Below, piece after piece: positions 15,963 to 22,737 of a stretch of 26,028 nt of DNA; position 1 is the stretch's first letter, and each line of letters starts with the position of its first letter. Location: NCBI GenBank assembly GCA_947253135.1, contig CAMXYS010000007.1:1-26028 (forward strand), in the 5' to 3' direction. The notes beneath the pieces were generated by a model that had not been told where the DNA came from, did no database searches, and worked only from the letters and a program-made list of their open reading frames with translations. Made by a program: the position numbers and the translations under genes. This DNA is from an uncultured Clostridia bacterium. GTDB lineage: Bacteria; Bacillota; Clostridia; Saccharofermentanales; Fastidiosipilaceae.

Positions 15963-16817
15963 TCATTTTGTAGGATATTCAAAGAATCCCCTGCCAGTTT
16001 TTCTGCCCAGGCGATTAGCTCTGACCATTTGTTTTAGCAAGATACTCGGACGATACTTGGGGTCGCCGGTCTCTTGAAATAGTGATTCCATAATGTGCAG
16101 GTTGATATCGTTGCCCACCAGATCGGCCGTGGCCAAGGGACCCATCGGGTGGCCGGCGCCGAGGCACATGGCCTTGTCGATATCTTCTGCTGTCGCAATG
16201 CCTTCGCGCAAAATTTCGCAGGCCTCATTCATCATGGGAATCAAGATGCGGTTGACGATAAAGCCGGGCGCCTCCTTAACCTTAACCGGATCCTTGCCGA
16301 TGCGGTGGCAGTACTCAATTACCTTATCCTGAGCCTCTTGCGAGGTCACGTAGCCCTTGGTCACTTCCACCAGCTTCATCACAGGAGCCGGATTAAAGAA
16401 GTGCATACCACAGAAATTGGCAGCCCGCTCGCCCAAGGGAGCGGCCATTTCCGTAATGGAAAGAGACGACGTATTAGAGGCAAAAATAGTATCCGCCTTA
16501 CATATTTTATCTAATTTTAAGAAAATGTCATGCTTGGCTTGCATTTCTTCAAAAATTGCTTCTACCACCAAGTCGACATCAGCTGCGTCATTGTAATCAG
16601 TTGTGAGATGGAGCTGCGACAAGCGCTGTGCATGCTCCGCCTCTGACAAGCGATCTTTTTTTAATAAAATGTCCAAGCCCTTGCGAACCTTAGCTGCGCC
16701 GGCTTCGACAAAATCATCCGTCTGGTCACACAGCCAAACATCAAGACCCTCTGTCTGCACAAAAGCCTGAGCAATACCGGCGCCCATCGTACCGGCTCCC
16801 ACTACAAATACTTTCAT
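15963..16817 (-). CDS. hbd: 3-hydroxybutyryl-CoA dehydrogenase
   Basis: Reduces acetoacetyl-CoA to 3-hydroxybutyryl-CoA with NAD(P)H; 284 residues, normal for the clostridial enzyme. The Rossmann domain opens MKVFVVGAGTMGAGIAQAF with the dinucleotide loop Gly7-Gly9-Gly12. Active-site residues are Ser118 in ASNTSSLSITE and His139/Glu151 in GMHFFNPAPVMKLVEV. The C-terminal domain has PGFIVNRILIPMMNEAC and AMCLGAGHPMGPLATADLVG. A purine-rich site (AAAGGGG) precedes the ATG. It follows crt by 26 bases and is followed by bcd after 16, inside the crt-hbd-bcd-etfBA block. Confidence 0.96.
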   Translation of the reverse strand: MKVFVVGAGTMGAGIAQAFVQTEGLDVWLCDQTDDFVEAGAAKVRKGLDILLKKDRLSEAEHAQRLSQLHLTTDYNDAADVDLVVEAIFEEMQAKHDIFLKLDKICKADTIFASNTSSLSITEMAAPLGERAANFCGMHFFNPAPVMKLVEVTKGYVTSQEAQDKVIEYCHRIGKDPVKVKEAPGFIVNRILIPMMNEACEILREGIATAEDIDKAMCLGAGHPMGPLATADLVGNDINLHIMESLFQETGDPKYRPSILLKQMVRANRLGRKTGRGFFEYPTK

Positions 16818-16843
16818 TTCGCTATACCCCTTTCGGACTCAGG

Positions 16844-17635
16844 TTATCGGTTCTTAAACTCAACCGGGCCACTCTTATCCAAAAAGGCTTTCATGGCCGC
16901 TTTTTGATCGTCCGTATTGAAGCATTGGCAGAATGTCTCAACCTCGATCTGTAAGGCTGTATCCAAGTCACATTGCAGGCCGCGGTTAATCGACTGCTTA
17001 GCCATCCGGTTGGCAATCGGCGCCTTGCTGCAAATTAGGTCGACATACTCAGCAGTGGCGGCCTTTAACTCCTCGGGCTCCACCACTTTGTTGACAATGC
17101 CCAAACTAAGGGCCTCGTCTGCCTTGAGCATCCGGCCGGTAAAAATGAGGTCTTTAGCGACTGCAGGACCCACTAAGCGCGACATGCGCTGTGTGCCGCC
17201 ACTGCCGGGGGTAATGCCCAGACCGGTTTCAGGGAAAGCCAACTTGGCCTTGGCTGAAGCGATTCGAATATCACAAGCCAGGGCTAATTCCAAGCCGCCG
17301 CCCAAGGTAAAACCATTCAGGGAAGCTACTGTCGGCACCGGCAAGGTGTCTAAATTGCGGAAGGCTACATTGGAAACTGCGCCGAATTTACGGCCCTCGG
17401 TCAAATTTAATTCACTCATCTCGCTGATGTCCGCACCGGCTACAAAGGCTTTTTCACCGGCTCCTGTCACAACCAGGCAACGGATGTCTTCGCCGTCGTC
17501 GAGGCGCTTGCGAATTTGCGTACAAGCCTCATCAATCTCTTGATAAACTTGCGTATTCAAGGCATTTAAGGTTTCCGGCTTGTTGACCGTCAAGGTCACT
17601 TTGTGTCCATCTGTTTCTAACAGTACGTATTGCAC
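16844..17635 (-). CDS. crt: Enoyl-CoA hydratase (crotonase)
   Basis: Dehydrates 3-hydroxybutyryl-CoA to crotonyl-CoA in the acetyl-CoA branch. I place the start at a GTG at 17635 because GGAG (17643-17646) lies 7 nt upstream; the earlier in-frame ATG at 17659 would put this site inside the coding region. This gives 263 residues. The crotonase fold is clear: AFVAGADISEM, oxyanion-hole region GFTLGGGLELALACDIRIA, and AFPETGLGITPGSGGTQR. The two catalytic glutamates are Glu116 and Glu136, 20 apart as in the family. A long inverted repeat separates it from abfT. Confidence 0.95.
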   Translation of the reverse strand: MQYVLLETDGHKVTLTVNKPETLNALNTQVYQEIDEACTQIRKRLDDGEDIRCLVVTGAGEKAFVAGADISEMSELNLTEGRKFGAVSNVAFRNLDTLPVPTVASLNGFTLGGGLELALACDIRIASAKAKLAFPETGLGITPGSGGTQRMSRLVGPAVAKDLIFTGRMLKADEALSLGIVNKVVEPEELKAATAEYVDLICSKAPIANRMAKQSINRGLQCDLDTALQIEVETFCQCFNTDDQKAAMKAFLDKSGPVEFKNR

Positions 17636-17642
17636 AGTTTTT

Positions 17643-17649
17643 CTCCTTT
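17643..17649 (-). promoter_or_regulatory. Ribosome binding site fixing the GTG start of crt
   Basis: On the minus strand 17649-17643 reads AAAGGAG, 7 nt before GTG 17635. It decides the start in favour of GTG over the ATG at 17659. Confidence 0.75.
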
Positions 17650-17677
17650 TTTCCTTCATTCCAAGTCTTTTTGATTT

Positions 17678-17741
17678 TAAAACCGGTCCTCAGTTCCCCC
17701 CAATCTGATCCTTTTAACGGGTCTCTACAGGACCGGTTTTA
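17678..17741 (-). repeat. Intercistronic inverted repeat between abfT and crt
   Basis: AAAACCGGTCCT (17679-17690) pairs perfectly with AGGACCGGTTTT (17729-17740), and one further T-A pair extends it to 13 bp. The loop is 38 nt. On the minus strand only four T follow, then an A run, so it is a poor terminator. It occupies most of the 114-base gap between the two genes and is more likely a processing, stability or attenuation element. Confidence 0.7.
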
Positions 17742-17749
17742 GTTCCACA

Positions 17750-19093
17750 TTAACCGCGACGGGCGGCTTCCTCGGCAGTCATCGCCACATATTTTTTGCC
17801 GAAGCGTTTTTCATATTCAGCGATCAGGTCTGCCTGAACAGAAGGATGAGCAATCAAAATCAAAGCTCTGGCACGTTGCTCCAGATTCTTCATCCGCAGA
17901 TTGGCAATGCCGTTTTCTGTGACAAAGTACTCGACATCATAGAGGTTTGTTGTCACCGTGGCGCCCTCTTGGAGGAAGGGAACAATCTTGCTGATGCCCT
18001 TCTTGGTGATGGAAGGGAAGGCCAGGATGGAGACGCCGCCCTTGGACAGGCGGGTCGCCCGCATAAAGTCAACCTGACCACCGACACCGCTGATTTGACG
18101 CAGGCCGGCGGACTCACTGGCCACCTGGCCCTTAAGGTCAACTTCGATACAGGAGTTAATCGCTACCAACTTGTCATTTTTAGAAGCAATGTAGGGATCA
18201 TTGACGTGGTCGACCGGCGCCATGTGGACAATCGGATTGCGGTCGACATAGTCGTAAAGTCGCTTGGTCCCCATCAGGAAGGTGGCCACAATCTTACCGG
18301 GATGGAAATTCTTAGCCTTGGAGTTGATCACACCCGATTCAATCAGGTCGATCGCACCGTCAGAGAACATCTCCGTGTGTAGGCCCAGGTTCTTCTTATC
18401 CTTCAAATTGGCCAGAACAGCATCGGGAATAGAGCCGATGCCCAGCTGCAGGGTAGCGCCGTCCGGCACCAGAGAAGCACAATTCTTACCAATAGCAGCC
18501 TCGACCTCACCAATTGGGCCGGGCGGCAATTCAATTAGAGGATCGTGACCTTCGACGAACCAATCAATATCTTCAACACTGATCAAGCAGTCGCCATAGG
18601 TAAAGGGCATATTCTCGTTGACCTGGACAATCACCGTCTTGGCGTATTTGGCAGCGGCGACAGCATAGTCAACGGAAATACCGAAAGAGCAATAACCCTC
18701 ATCATTCGGAGGAGTTACCGTCAACAGGGCAACATCCAGCGGCAGATCACCCGTCCGAATCAGGGTGGGGACAGTGTGGAAATAGCCGGGTAAGTACGCA
18801 GCTTGCCCGGCGTTCACAGCTTTTCTGGTATTGCTGCCGAGGAAGAGAGCATTGTGGAAAAAATGGCCTGCCATCTCCGGCGCACAGTAGGGGGCTGTCC
18901 CCATGGCCACTTCGTGTACCACTTCTACATTTTCATAGCTCTTATAGTTCGCAGCCATGGCATCAACCAGTCGAGACGGTTCACCGCAAGCGTGGCCGAT
19001 GAGGACCCGGTCACCGCTCTTGATGTGCTTGACTGCTTCAGCTGCAGAAATGGTGTGGTCTTTGTAGTACTGTTTTTTTTGCTCTAAATTCAT
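17750..19093 (-). CDS. abfT: 4-hydroxybutyrate CoA-transferase
   Basis: Moves CoA from acetyl-CoA (or butyryl-CoA) to 4-hydroxybutyrate. The start at 19093 (MNLEQKKQYYKDHTISAAEA) is set by AGGA (19102-19105) 8 nt upstream; the ATG at 19111 lies before this site. It has 447 residues, close to the AbfT/Cat2 size. It is a class I transferase with two alpha/beta halves: IGHACGEPSRLVDAM and HTVPTLIRTGDLPLDVALL in the first, LQLGIGSIPDAVLANL in the second. The likely catalytic nucleophile is Glu241 in LHTEMFSDGAIDL, and the acyl-CoA loop ISGVGGQVDFMR follows. Related enzymes also act on butyryl-CoA, so it could release butyrate too; the sequence alone does not decide this. Confidence 0.93.
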   Translation of the reverse strand: MNLEQKKQYYKDHTISAAEAVKHIKSGDRVLIGHACGEPSRLVDAMAANYKSYENVEVVHEVAMGTAPYCAPEMAGHFFHNALFLGSNTRKAVNAGQAAYLPGYFHTVPTLIRTGDLPLDVALLTVTPPNDEGYCSFGISVDYAVAAAKYAKTVIVQVNENMPFTYGDCLISVEDIDWFVEGHDPLIELPPGPIGEVEAAIGKNCASLVPDGATLQLGIGSIPDAVLANLKDKKNLGLHTEMFSDGAIDLIESGVINSKAKNFHPGKIVATFLMGTKRLYDYVDRNPIVHMAPVDHVNDPYIASKNDKLVAINSCIEVDLKGQVASESAGLRQISGVGGQVDFMRATRLSKGGVSILAFPSITKKGISKIVPFLQEGATVTTNLYDVEYFVTENGIANLRMKNLEQRARALILIAHPSVQADLIAEYEKRFGKKYVAMTAEEAARRG

Positions 19094-19180
19094 TGGCAAA
19101 GTCCTTTCCATAACGGCTTTCTCTTATTAGACAGCAAGTGCTTAGACGGCCGACCGCCACCTAAGCCTTGGCTTGTTTTA

Positions 19181-19507
19181 TCACAACTGCCCGGCCGGAT
19201 TGCCGGCCCCTCTTGCAAGATAGCCCTCAATCCAAGGGATAACCGGCCCTTCGACCGGATCCAGGTCCGCCTGCGACTTGGCGACAAAGAAGTCAAATTT
19301 CGGCTTTAAGTCGCTGTAATCAGCACAGGCCACCTGGCAAGCGTTGAGGACCACCACCAGGTCGAACGGCCCGCCGGCACTGGTGTAAACAATGTCCAGC
19401 TCCGCCTCGGAAAAGTGAGAACGGATGCCGTCGACCAGGGTGCTCCTATCAAATATCACATTGCAGCTGCCACAATATTTAAGACCTAATACAAGCGGGC
19501 AGGGCAC
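19181..19507 (-). CDS. Small cysteine-motif protein of unknown function between abfD and abfT
   Basis: I do not recognise this 108-residue protein. It has no signal peptide or membrane segment, so it should be cytoplasmic. Two cysteine pairs stand out: Cys12 and Cys15 in LKYCGSCN, and Cys57 and Cys61 in VVVLNACQVACAD, besides Cys3. Between them is an alternating pattern (GIRSHFSEAELDIVY, GGPFDLVVVLNAC) that suggests a small alpha/beta fold. The GTG start lies two bases after the abfD stop, so it is probably translationally coupled; no clear Shine-Dalgarno is seen. It is the only gene of the cluster without an assigned step. The cysteines could bind a metal or Fe-S cluster or do thiol redox; a role in maturing or reactivating the Fe-S enzyme AbfD is a guess from position. 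Confidence 0.75.
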   Translation of the reverse strand: MPCPLVLGLKYCGSCNVIFDRSTLVDGIRSHFSEAELDIVYTSAGGPFDLVVVLNACQVACADYSDLKPKFDFFVAKSQADLDPVEGPVIPWIEGYLARGAGNPAGQL

Positions 19508-19509
19508 AA

Positions 19510-20982
19510 TCAGTACTCGGTACCCGGCTTGTTCAGTGATTCGTCAATGTGAGCGATGCGCTTGGCCAAAGCCTTTTTGGCCTCCATATTGCACTGGCGC
19601 TGAATCATAATTCTCTGAGCCTGCGGTGAACCGGCACCATGCATGGACTCGGTCAGGTAGCCAACCGCAGCCGTACCCAGAGTCAAGTTTTCGATCAGGC
19701 GCATAATCCTCATCCGGTTTTCAGTAGCAACGTCGCTTCTGCCACGGAAGTACTTGCGGATATAAGGACCCAGCTCCTCATCGCGCAAATCTTGCTCTGA
19801 AGGGAGAGTGACCATCAGGCCGCCGGCGATATCTTGAGCCAGACGGGCAATTTCGTAGGGGAAGCGGGTGACGTTTTGCTTGCTGACATTGGCGAGCAAC
19901 ATGTCAATCTCGTAGCTGCCGGAAGGAGTCGGGTGACCTTCGTGCGAGCAAGCCAAACCCGAGCAGTAAATGGTTTCATTCAAGTGAACCATCTCGATCA
20001 GCTTGTCTTTGATATGAGAAGCGCGCGGTACGCCGTTGTAGTCGGCAGCCAAGGCGGCAGCACCGATCAGGACGTCGCCGACACCGACTTTGCAAACATA
20101 GCTCTGGCGGTGGTAACCGGCAAAACGCTCTACGATGGAACCGGAGAATTCGACCTCACCATCCATGAAAATACGCTCATTGGGAACAAAAACATTGTCG
20201 AAGATAACCATGGTCTCCGTACCACCATAGGTGCGGTTGCCCAGGTCGATGTCAGCCCCTTCTTCCAGCTTGCGGGTGTCACAAGACTGGCGGCCATAAA
20301 TTTGGAACAGGCCTTCTACATCAGTCGGTACAGCAAAGGAGATAGCATAATCTTCATCGCCTTCACGCATGGAAATGGTCGGCATGACCAATACTTCATG
20401 GGAGTTGACCATACCAGTCTGGTGGACTTTACAGCCACGGACGACAATACCGTCTTCACGCCGTTCAACCACGTGTACAAACTGATCCGGGTCATCCTGC
20501 TGAGAAGGAGATTTGCCGCGGTCGCCCTTGCTGTCGGTCATCGCGCCGTCAACCACCAAGTCTTCCGTCTGGATTCTCTTCCAATAGTTGACAAACCGCT
20601 CGTGGTAATTGGTACCCTTGGCTTGGTCAATGTCATAGGTGGTGCTGTACAGGGCATTAGCCGCGTCCATACCGACACAGCGCTGGAAACAGCTGGCCGT
20701 TTGTTGGCCCAGCATCCGCTGCATTTTGATTTTCTTAACCAGATCGCCTGCATTCTGATGGATATGGGTAAAGCGGTTAATCTTCTCGCCCGTCAAGTGC
20801 GACGTAGCCGTCATCAAATCCTCATACTCGGGCTTCTCAGCATACTCGAAAGTAGCGGCCAGAGAATTCAGTGAAGGGCGAATAATGGGGTGGTCCACAA
20901 CATTTTCTACCCTCTTGCCAAACATGAAGACCTTCATATCCAATTTACGCAAGCTGTCAATGTATTCCTGTTTTGTTTTCAT
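19510..20982 (-). CDS. abfD: 4-hydroxybutyryl-CoA dehydratase / vinylacetyl-CoA delta-isomerase
   Basis: [4Fe-4S]- and FAD-dependent enzyme, 490 residues, that converts 4-hydroxybutyryl-CoA to crotonyl-CoA by a radical mechanism. It has an acyl-CoA dehydrogenase-like fold with HpaB-family features (VDGAMTDSKGDRGKSPSQQDDPD, RGCKVHQTGMVNSHEV, RQSCDTRKLEEGADIDLGN). Cluster ligands known in the Clostridium aminobutyricum enzyme are three Cys and one His. Here they correspond to Cys98 and Cys102 (TASCFQRCVGMD), His291 and Cys297 (GYHRQSYVCKVG). The His-Cys spacing is one residue shorter than I recall for that enzyme (SYGGCKVG). AAGGAG lies 8 nt before the ATG. It is the first gene of the operon, behind the promoter at 21169-21197. 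Confidence 0.96.
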   Translation of the reverse strand: MKTKQEYIDSLRKLDMKVFMFGKRVENVVDHPIIRPSLNSLAATFEYAEKPEYEDLMTATSHLTGEKINRFTHIHQNAGDLVKKIKMQRMLGQQTASCFQRCVGMDAANALYSTTYDIDQAKGTNYHERFVNYWKRIQTEDLVVDGAMTDSKGDRGKSPSQQDDPDQFVHVVERREDGIVVRGCKVHQTGMVNSHEVLVMPTISMREGDEDYAISFAVPTDVEGLFQIYGRQSCDTRKLEEGADIDLGNRTYGGTETMVIFDNVFVPNERIFMDGEVEFSGSIVERFAGYHRQSYVCKVGVGDVLIGAAALAADYNGVPRASHIKDKLIEMVHLNETIYCSGLACSHEGHPTPSGSYEIDMLLANVSKQNVTRFPYEIARLAQDIAGGLMVTLPSEQDLRDEELGPYIRKYFRGRSDVATENRMRIMRLIENLTLGTAAVGYLTESMHGAGSPQAQRIMIQRQCNMEAKKALAKRIAHIDESLNKPGTEY

Positions 20983-21036
20983 GAGACACTCTCCTTACTT
21001 AAATATACTCTAACGCCTCACACGTCTTAAGATACG

Positions 21037-21056
21037 AAAAAACGGTATGGGTACCG
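21037..21056 (-). promoter_or_regulatory. Weak hairpin plus T run in the abfD leader
   Basis: On the minus strand the leader holds CGGTA-CCCA-TACCG followed directly by six T. The stem is only 5 bp, so it is at best a leaky pause or attenuator in the leader of about 180 nt before abfD. Confidence 0.3.
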
Positions 21057-21168
21057 ACAAAATAAGCGCGTCGCCAACAATGCACACTGCCGCGAAGCCG
21101 AATCTTAGAGGCCACCGCTCTCCAGCTTTCCAGCAGTCGGGCCCTGTTTTTCCACATCCGATAACTAC

Positions 21169-21200
21169 ATTATGCACAAGACTAATAATTTTGTCGACAA
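21169..21200 (-). promoter_or_regulatory. Promoter and palindromic site of the abfD operon
   Basis: On the minus strand TCGACA (21197-21192), a 17-base spacer and CATAAT (21174-21169) form a sigma-A type promoter, five of six in each box. The -35 sits inside a perfect 10-bp palindrome TTGTCGACAA (21191-21200), a possible operator. Transcription would begin near 21162, giving a leader of about 180 nt. This accounts for the 339-base space before abfD together with the 4hbD terminator. Confidence 0.65.
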
Positions 21201-21261
21201 TTTAACGGGTTTTATTTAAAGCTCATTGTTATTCGCCCGACAATGTGCACCAAACAGCTAA

Positions 21262-21305
21262 ATAAAAAGACCCGCGTCCGGCAAGTCTGGTGCGGGACGG
21301 GGTCT
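21262..21305 (-). terminator. Terminator after the 4-hydroxybutyrate dehydrogenase gene
   Basis: On the minus strand GACCC-c-GTCC pairs with GGAC-gc-GGGTC around a loop of about 15 nt and is followed by TTTTTATTT. It lies 18 bases after the stop and separates 4hbD from the abfD operon. Confidence 0.75.
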
Positions 21306-21321
21306 TCTCAATAACGGTTAA

Positions 21322-22440
21322 TTAAAGTCTGGCTGCAAAGATCGCTTCCAGATCGTCTACATCCAAGGTGTAGGCGTTGCGGCCCAGCAGACGCTGTTGG
21401 TTTTTAAAAGTTGTTTCGGCAAAGGCGCGGACATCTTCCTTAACTGCACCGTAGGCACTCATCTTCTGCAGGGGTGAAATTGCCTCCAGCAAGTTTTCCA
21501 AGGCGGCCAAACCGTCGCCGTCTTTAACTTCGAGCAACTCACAAAGCAAGGCGTTCAATTCTTTCATGCGACCGTTTGGATCATGCTTCTGGAAGTAGCG
21601 CAAGGTCTCCATGAAGAACTGGTAGCAGGCCTCACCGTGGGGCACATGGTACTTGCCGCCAAAGGCAAAGCTACAAGCGTGAACCGTGCCGCAACCGGAG
21701 GTACCGAAAGCCAAACCGGCAAAGGTAGAGGCAATCATGGATTTCTTGTTGGTTTCAAAACGAGAATCCGGCCCGTTGTCGCGGACATTGATGTAACCGT
21801 TTAAGATCATTTTAATAGCATGGATGGCATAAAGCTCCGTGAAGGGAGTCCAGTCCTTGCTGATAAAGGCTTCCACAGCGTGAATCAGAGCGTCAACAGA
21901 GGTGTTGGCGTAGATCTTGTAGGGGACCGTGTTCAACATCTGAGGAATCAGTACGGCTTCGTCAGCGTACATATCCGGGGTCTGCAAGCCCATCTTCAGG
22001 TCGTTCATGCTGGTGCGGATCAGCACAGCCACGTTGGTGATTTCGCTGCCGGTTCCGGCCGTCGTCGGCACCGTAATCAGGTGCTTGTTTTTAACGACAT
22101 TGGCATGGTCAGCATAGAGGTCATCGATGTGGTTGGTCCGCTTTAGGACCAGGAACTTGGCCAAGTCCATAACAGCACCGCCGCCGATGGCGATCAGCCG
22201 GTTAAAGTCAACCTTGTCAACTTCATCCATCAAAGCCTGGCACATCACATCGCTGGGCTCACCCTTGCCATATTCCTCCTGGTAGATGACATGGCAACCG
22301 GGGTTGCAGTCTGTCAGCAGGGGCTCATAAATGTATTTATTGGTCAAAACCAAGTCATTGGAATCGACCTTGAACTCTTCAACGAATTCTTTAAAGGTAT
22401 CGCAGCCGTGAATAACAGGACCAACTTCCAAATATTTCAT
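21322..22440 (-). CDS. 4hbD: 4-hydroxybutyrate dehydrogenase (iron-type alcohol dehydrogenase)
   Basis: Cytoplasmic NAD-dependent reductase of succinate semialdehyde to 4-hydroxybutyrate, assigned from family plus its place beside abfD and abfT. The start at 22440 (MKYLEVGPVIHGCDTF) gives 372 residues, near the clostridial enzyme's length; a purine-rich AGAGAGAAGAG lies just upstream, and the open frame beyond has no better site. The group III alcohol dehydrogenase marks are intact: nucleotide loop GGGAVMD (86-92), PTTAGTGSE (125-133), and the iron ligands Asp183 and His187 (DALIHAVEAF), His254 (GTVHACSF) and His268 (HVPHGEAC). It is a separate unit with its own terminator. A different short alcohol as substrate cannot be excluded. 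Confidence 0.9.
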   Translation of the reverse strand: MKYLEVGPVIHGCDTFKEFVEEFKVDSNDLVLTNKYIYEPLLTDCNPGCHVIYQEEYGKGEPSDVMCQALMDEVDKVDFNRLIAIGGGAVMDLAKFLVLKRTNHIDDLYADHANVVKNKHLITVPTTAGTGSEITNVAVLIRTSMNDLKMGLQTPDMYADEAVLIPQMLNTVPYKIYANTSVDALIHAVEAFISKDWTPFTELYAIHAIKMILNGYINVRDNGPDSRFETNKKSMIASTFAGLAFGTSGCGTVHACSFAFGGKYHVPHGEACYQFFMETLRYFQKHDPNGRMKELNALLCELLEVKDGDGLAALENLLEAISPLQKMSAYGAVKEDVRAFAETTFKNQQRLLGRNAYTLDVDDLEAIFAARL

Positions 22441-22658
22441 GCTCTTCTCTCTCTTTCTAATCAATACTGTTTTTACCATTGAAAAAGCAACAGAAAAGAT
22501 CAAATCTTGATTATCTTTGCGGCAGCTTTATCTAAAAACAGTCTCTACAAATCAACTATGACTAGCATAACAAGTTATAAAGCTTTTGACTAATACTTTT
22601 TTAGCTATATGGCCATGCATCCCTGACATATTTTGCGCTTTTCTGAAAAAAAGAAAGT

Positions 22659-22711
22659 CATATGATCAATTCTTGATTATTAGTGATCTCATTTTGCAAA
22701 TCACTCATATG
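22659..22711. repeat. Nested palindromes upstream of 4hbD
   Basis: Between two CATATG hexamers (22659-22664 and 22706-22711) lie ATCAA-TTC-TTGAT (22665-22677) and AGTGAT-N12-ATCACT (22682-22705). This is in the 297-base space between the exonuclease stop and the 4hbD start. It could be operator sites or an mRNA hairpin at the exonuclease end. I saw no confident promoter here. Confidence 0.45.
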
Positions 22712-22737
22712 CAAGTCGTGTCTGCCCCGGAAAATAA

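Noticed and set aside
19128..19170. Inverted GCTTAG / CTAAGC pair between the cysteine protein gene and abfT
   Set aside because: Only 6 bp with a long loop and no minus-strand T run; too weak to call a terminator.
19834..20874. 346-codon plus-strand frame antisense to abfD
   Set aside because: Produced by codon bias of abfD; AbfD is certain and the antisense product has no recognisable motifs.
22665..22677. FNR-like site upstream of 4hbD
   Set aside because: The half-sites are in the opposite order (ATCAA-N3-TTGAT) and spacing to the FNR consensus TTGAT-N4-ATCAA.
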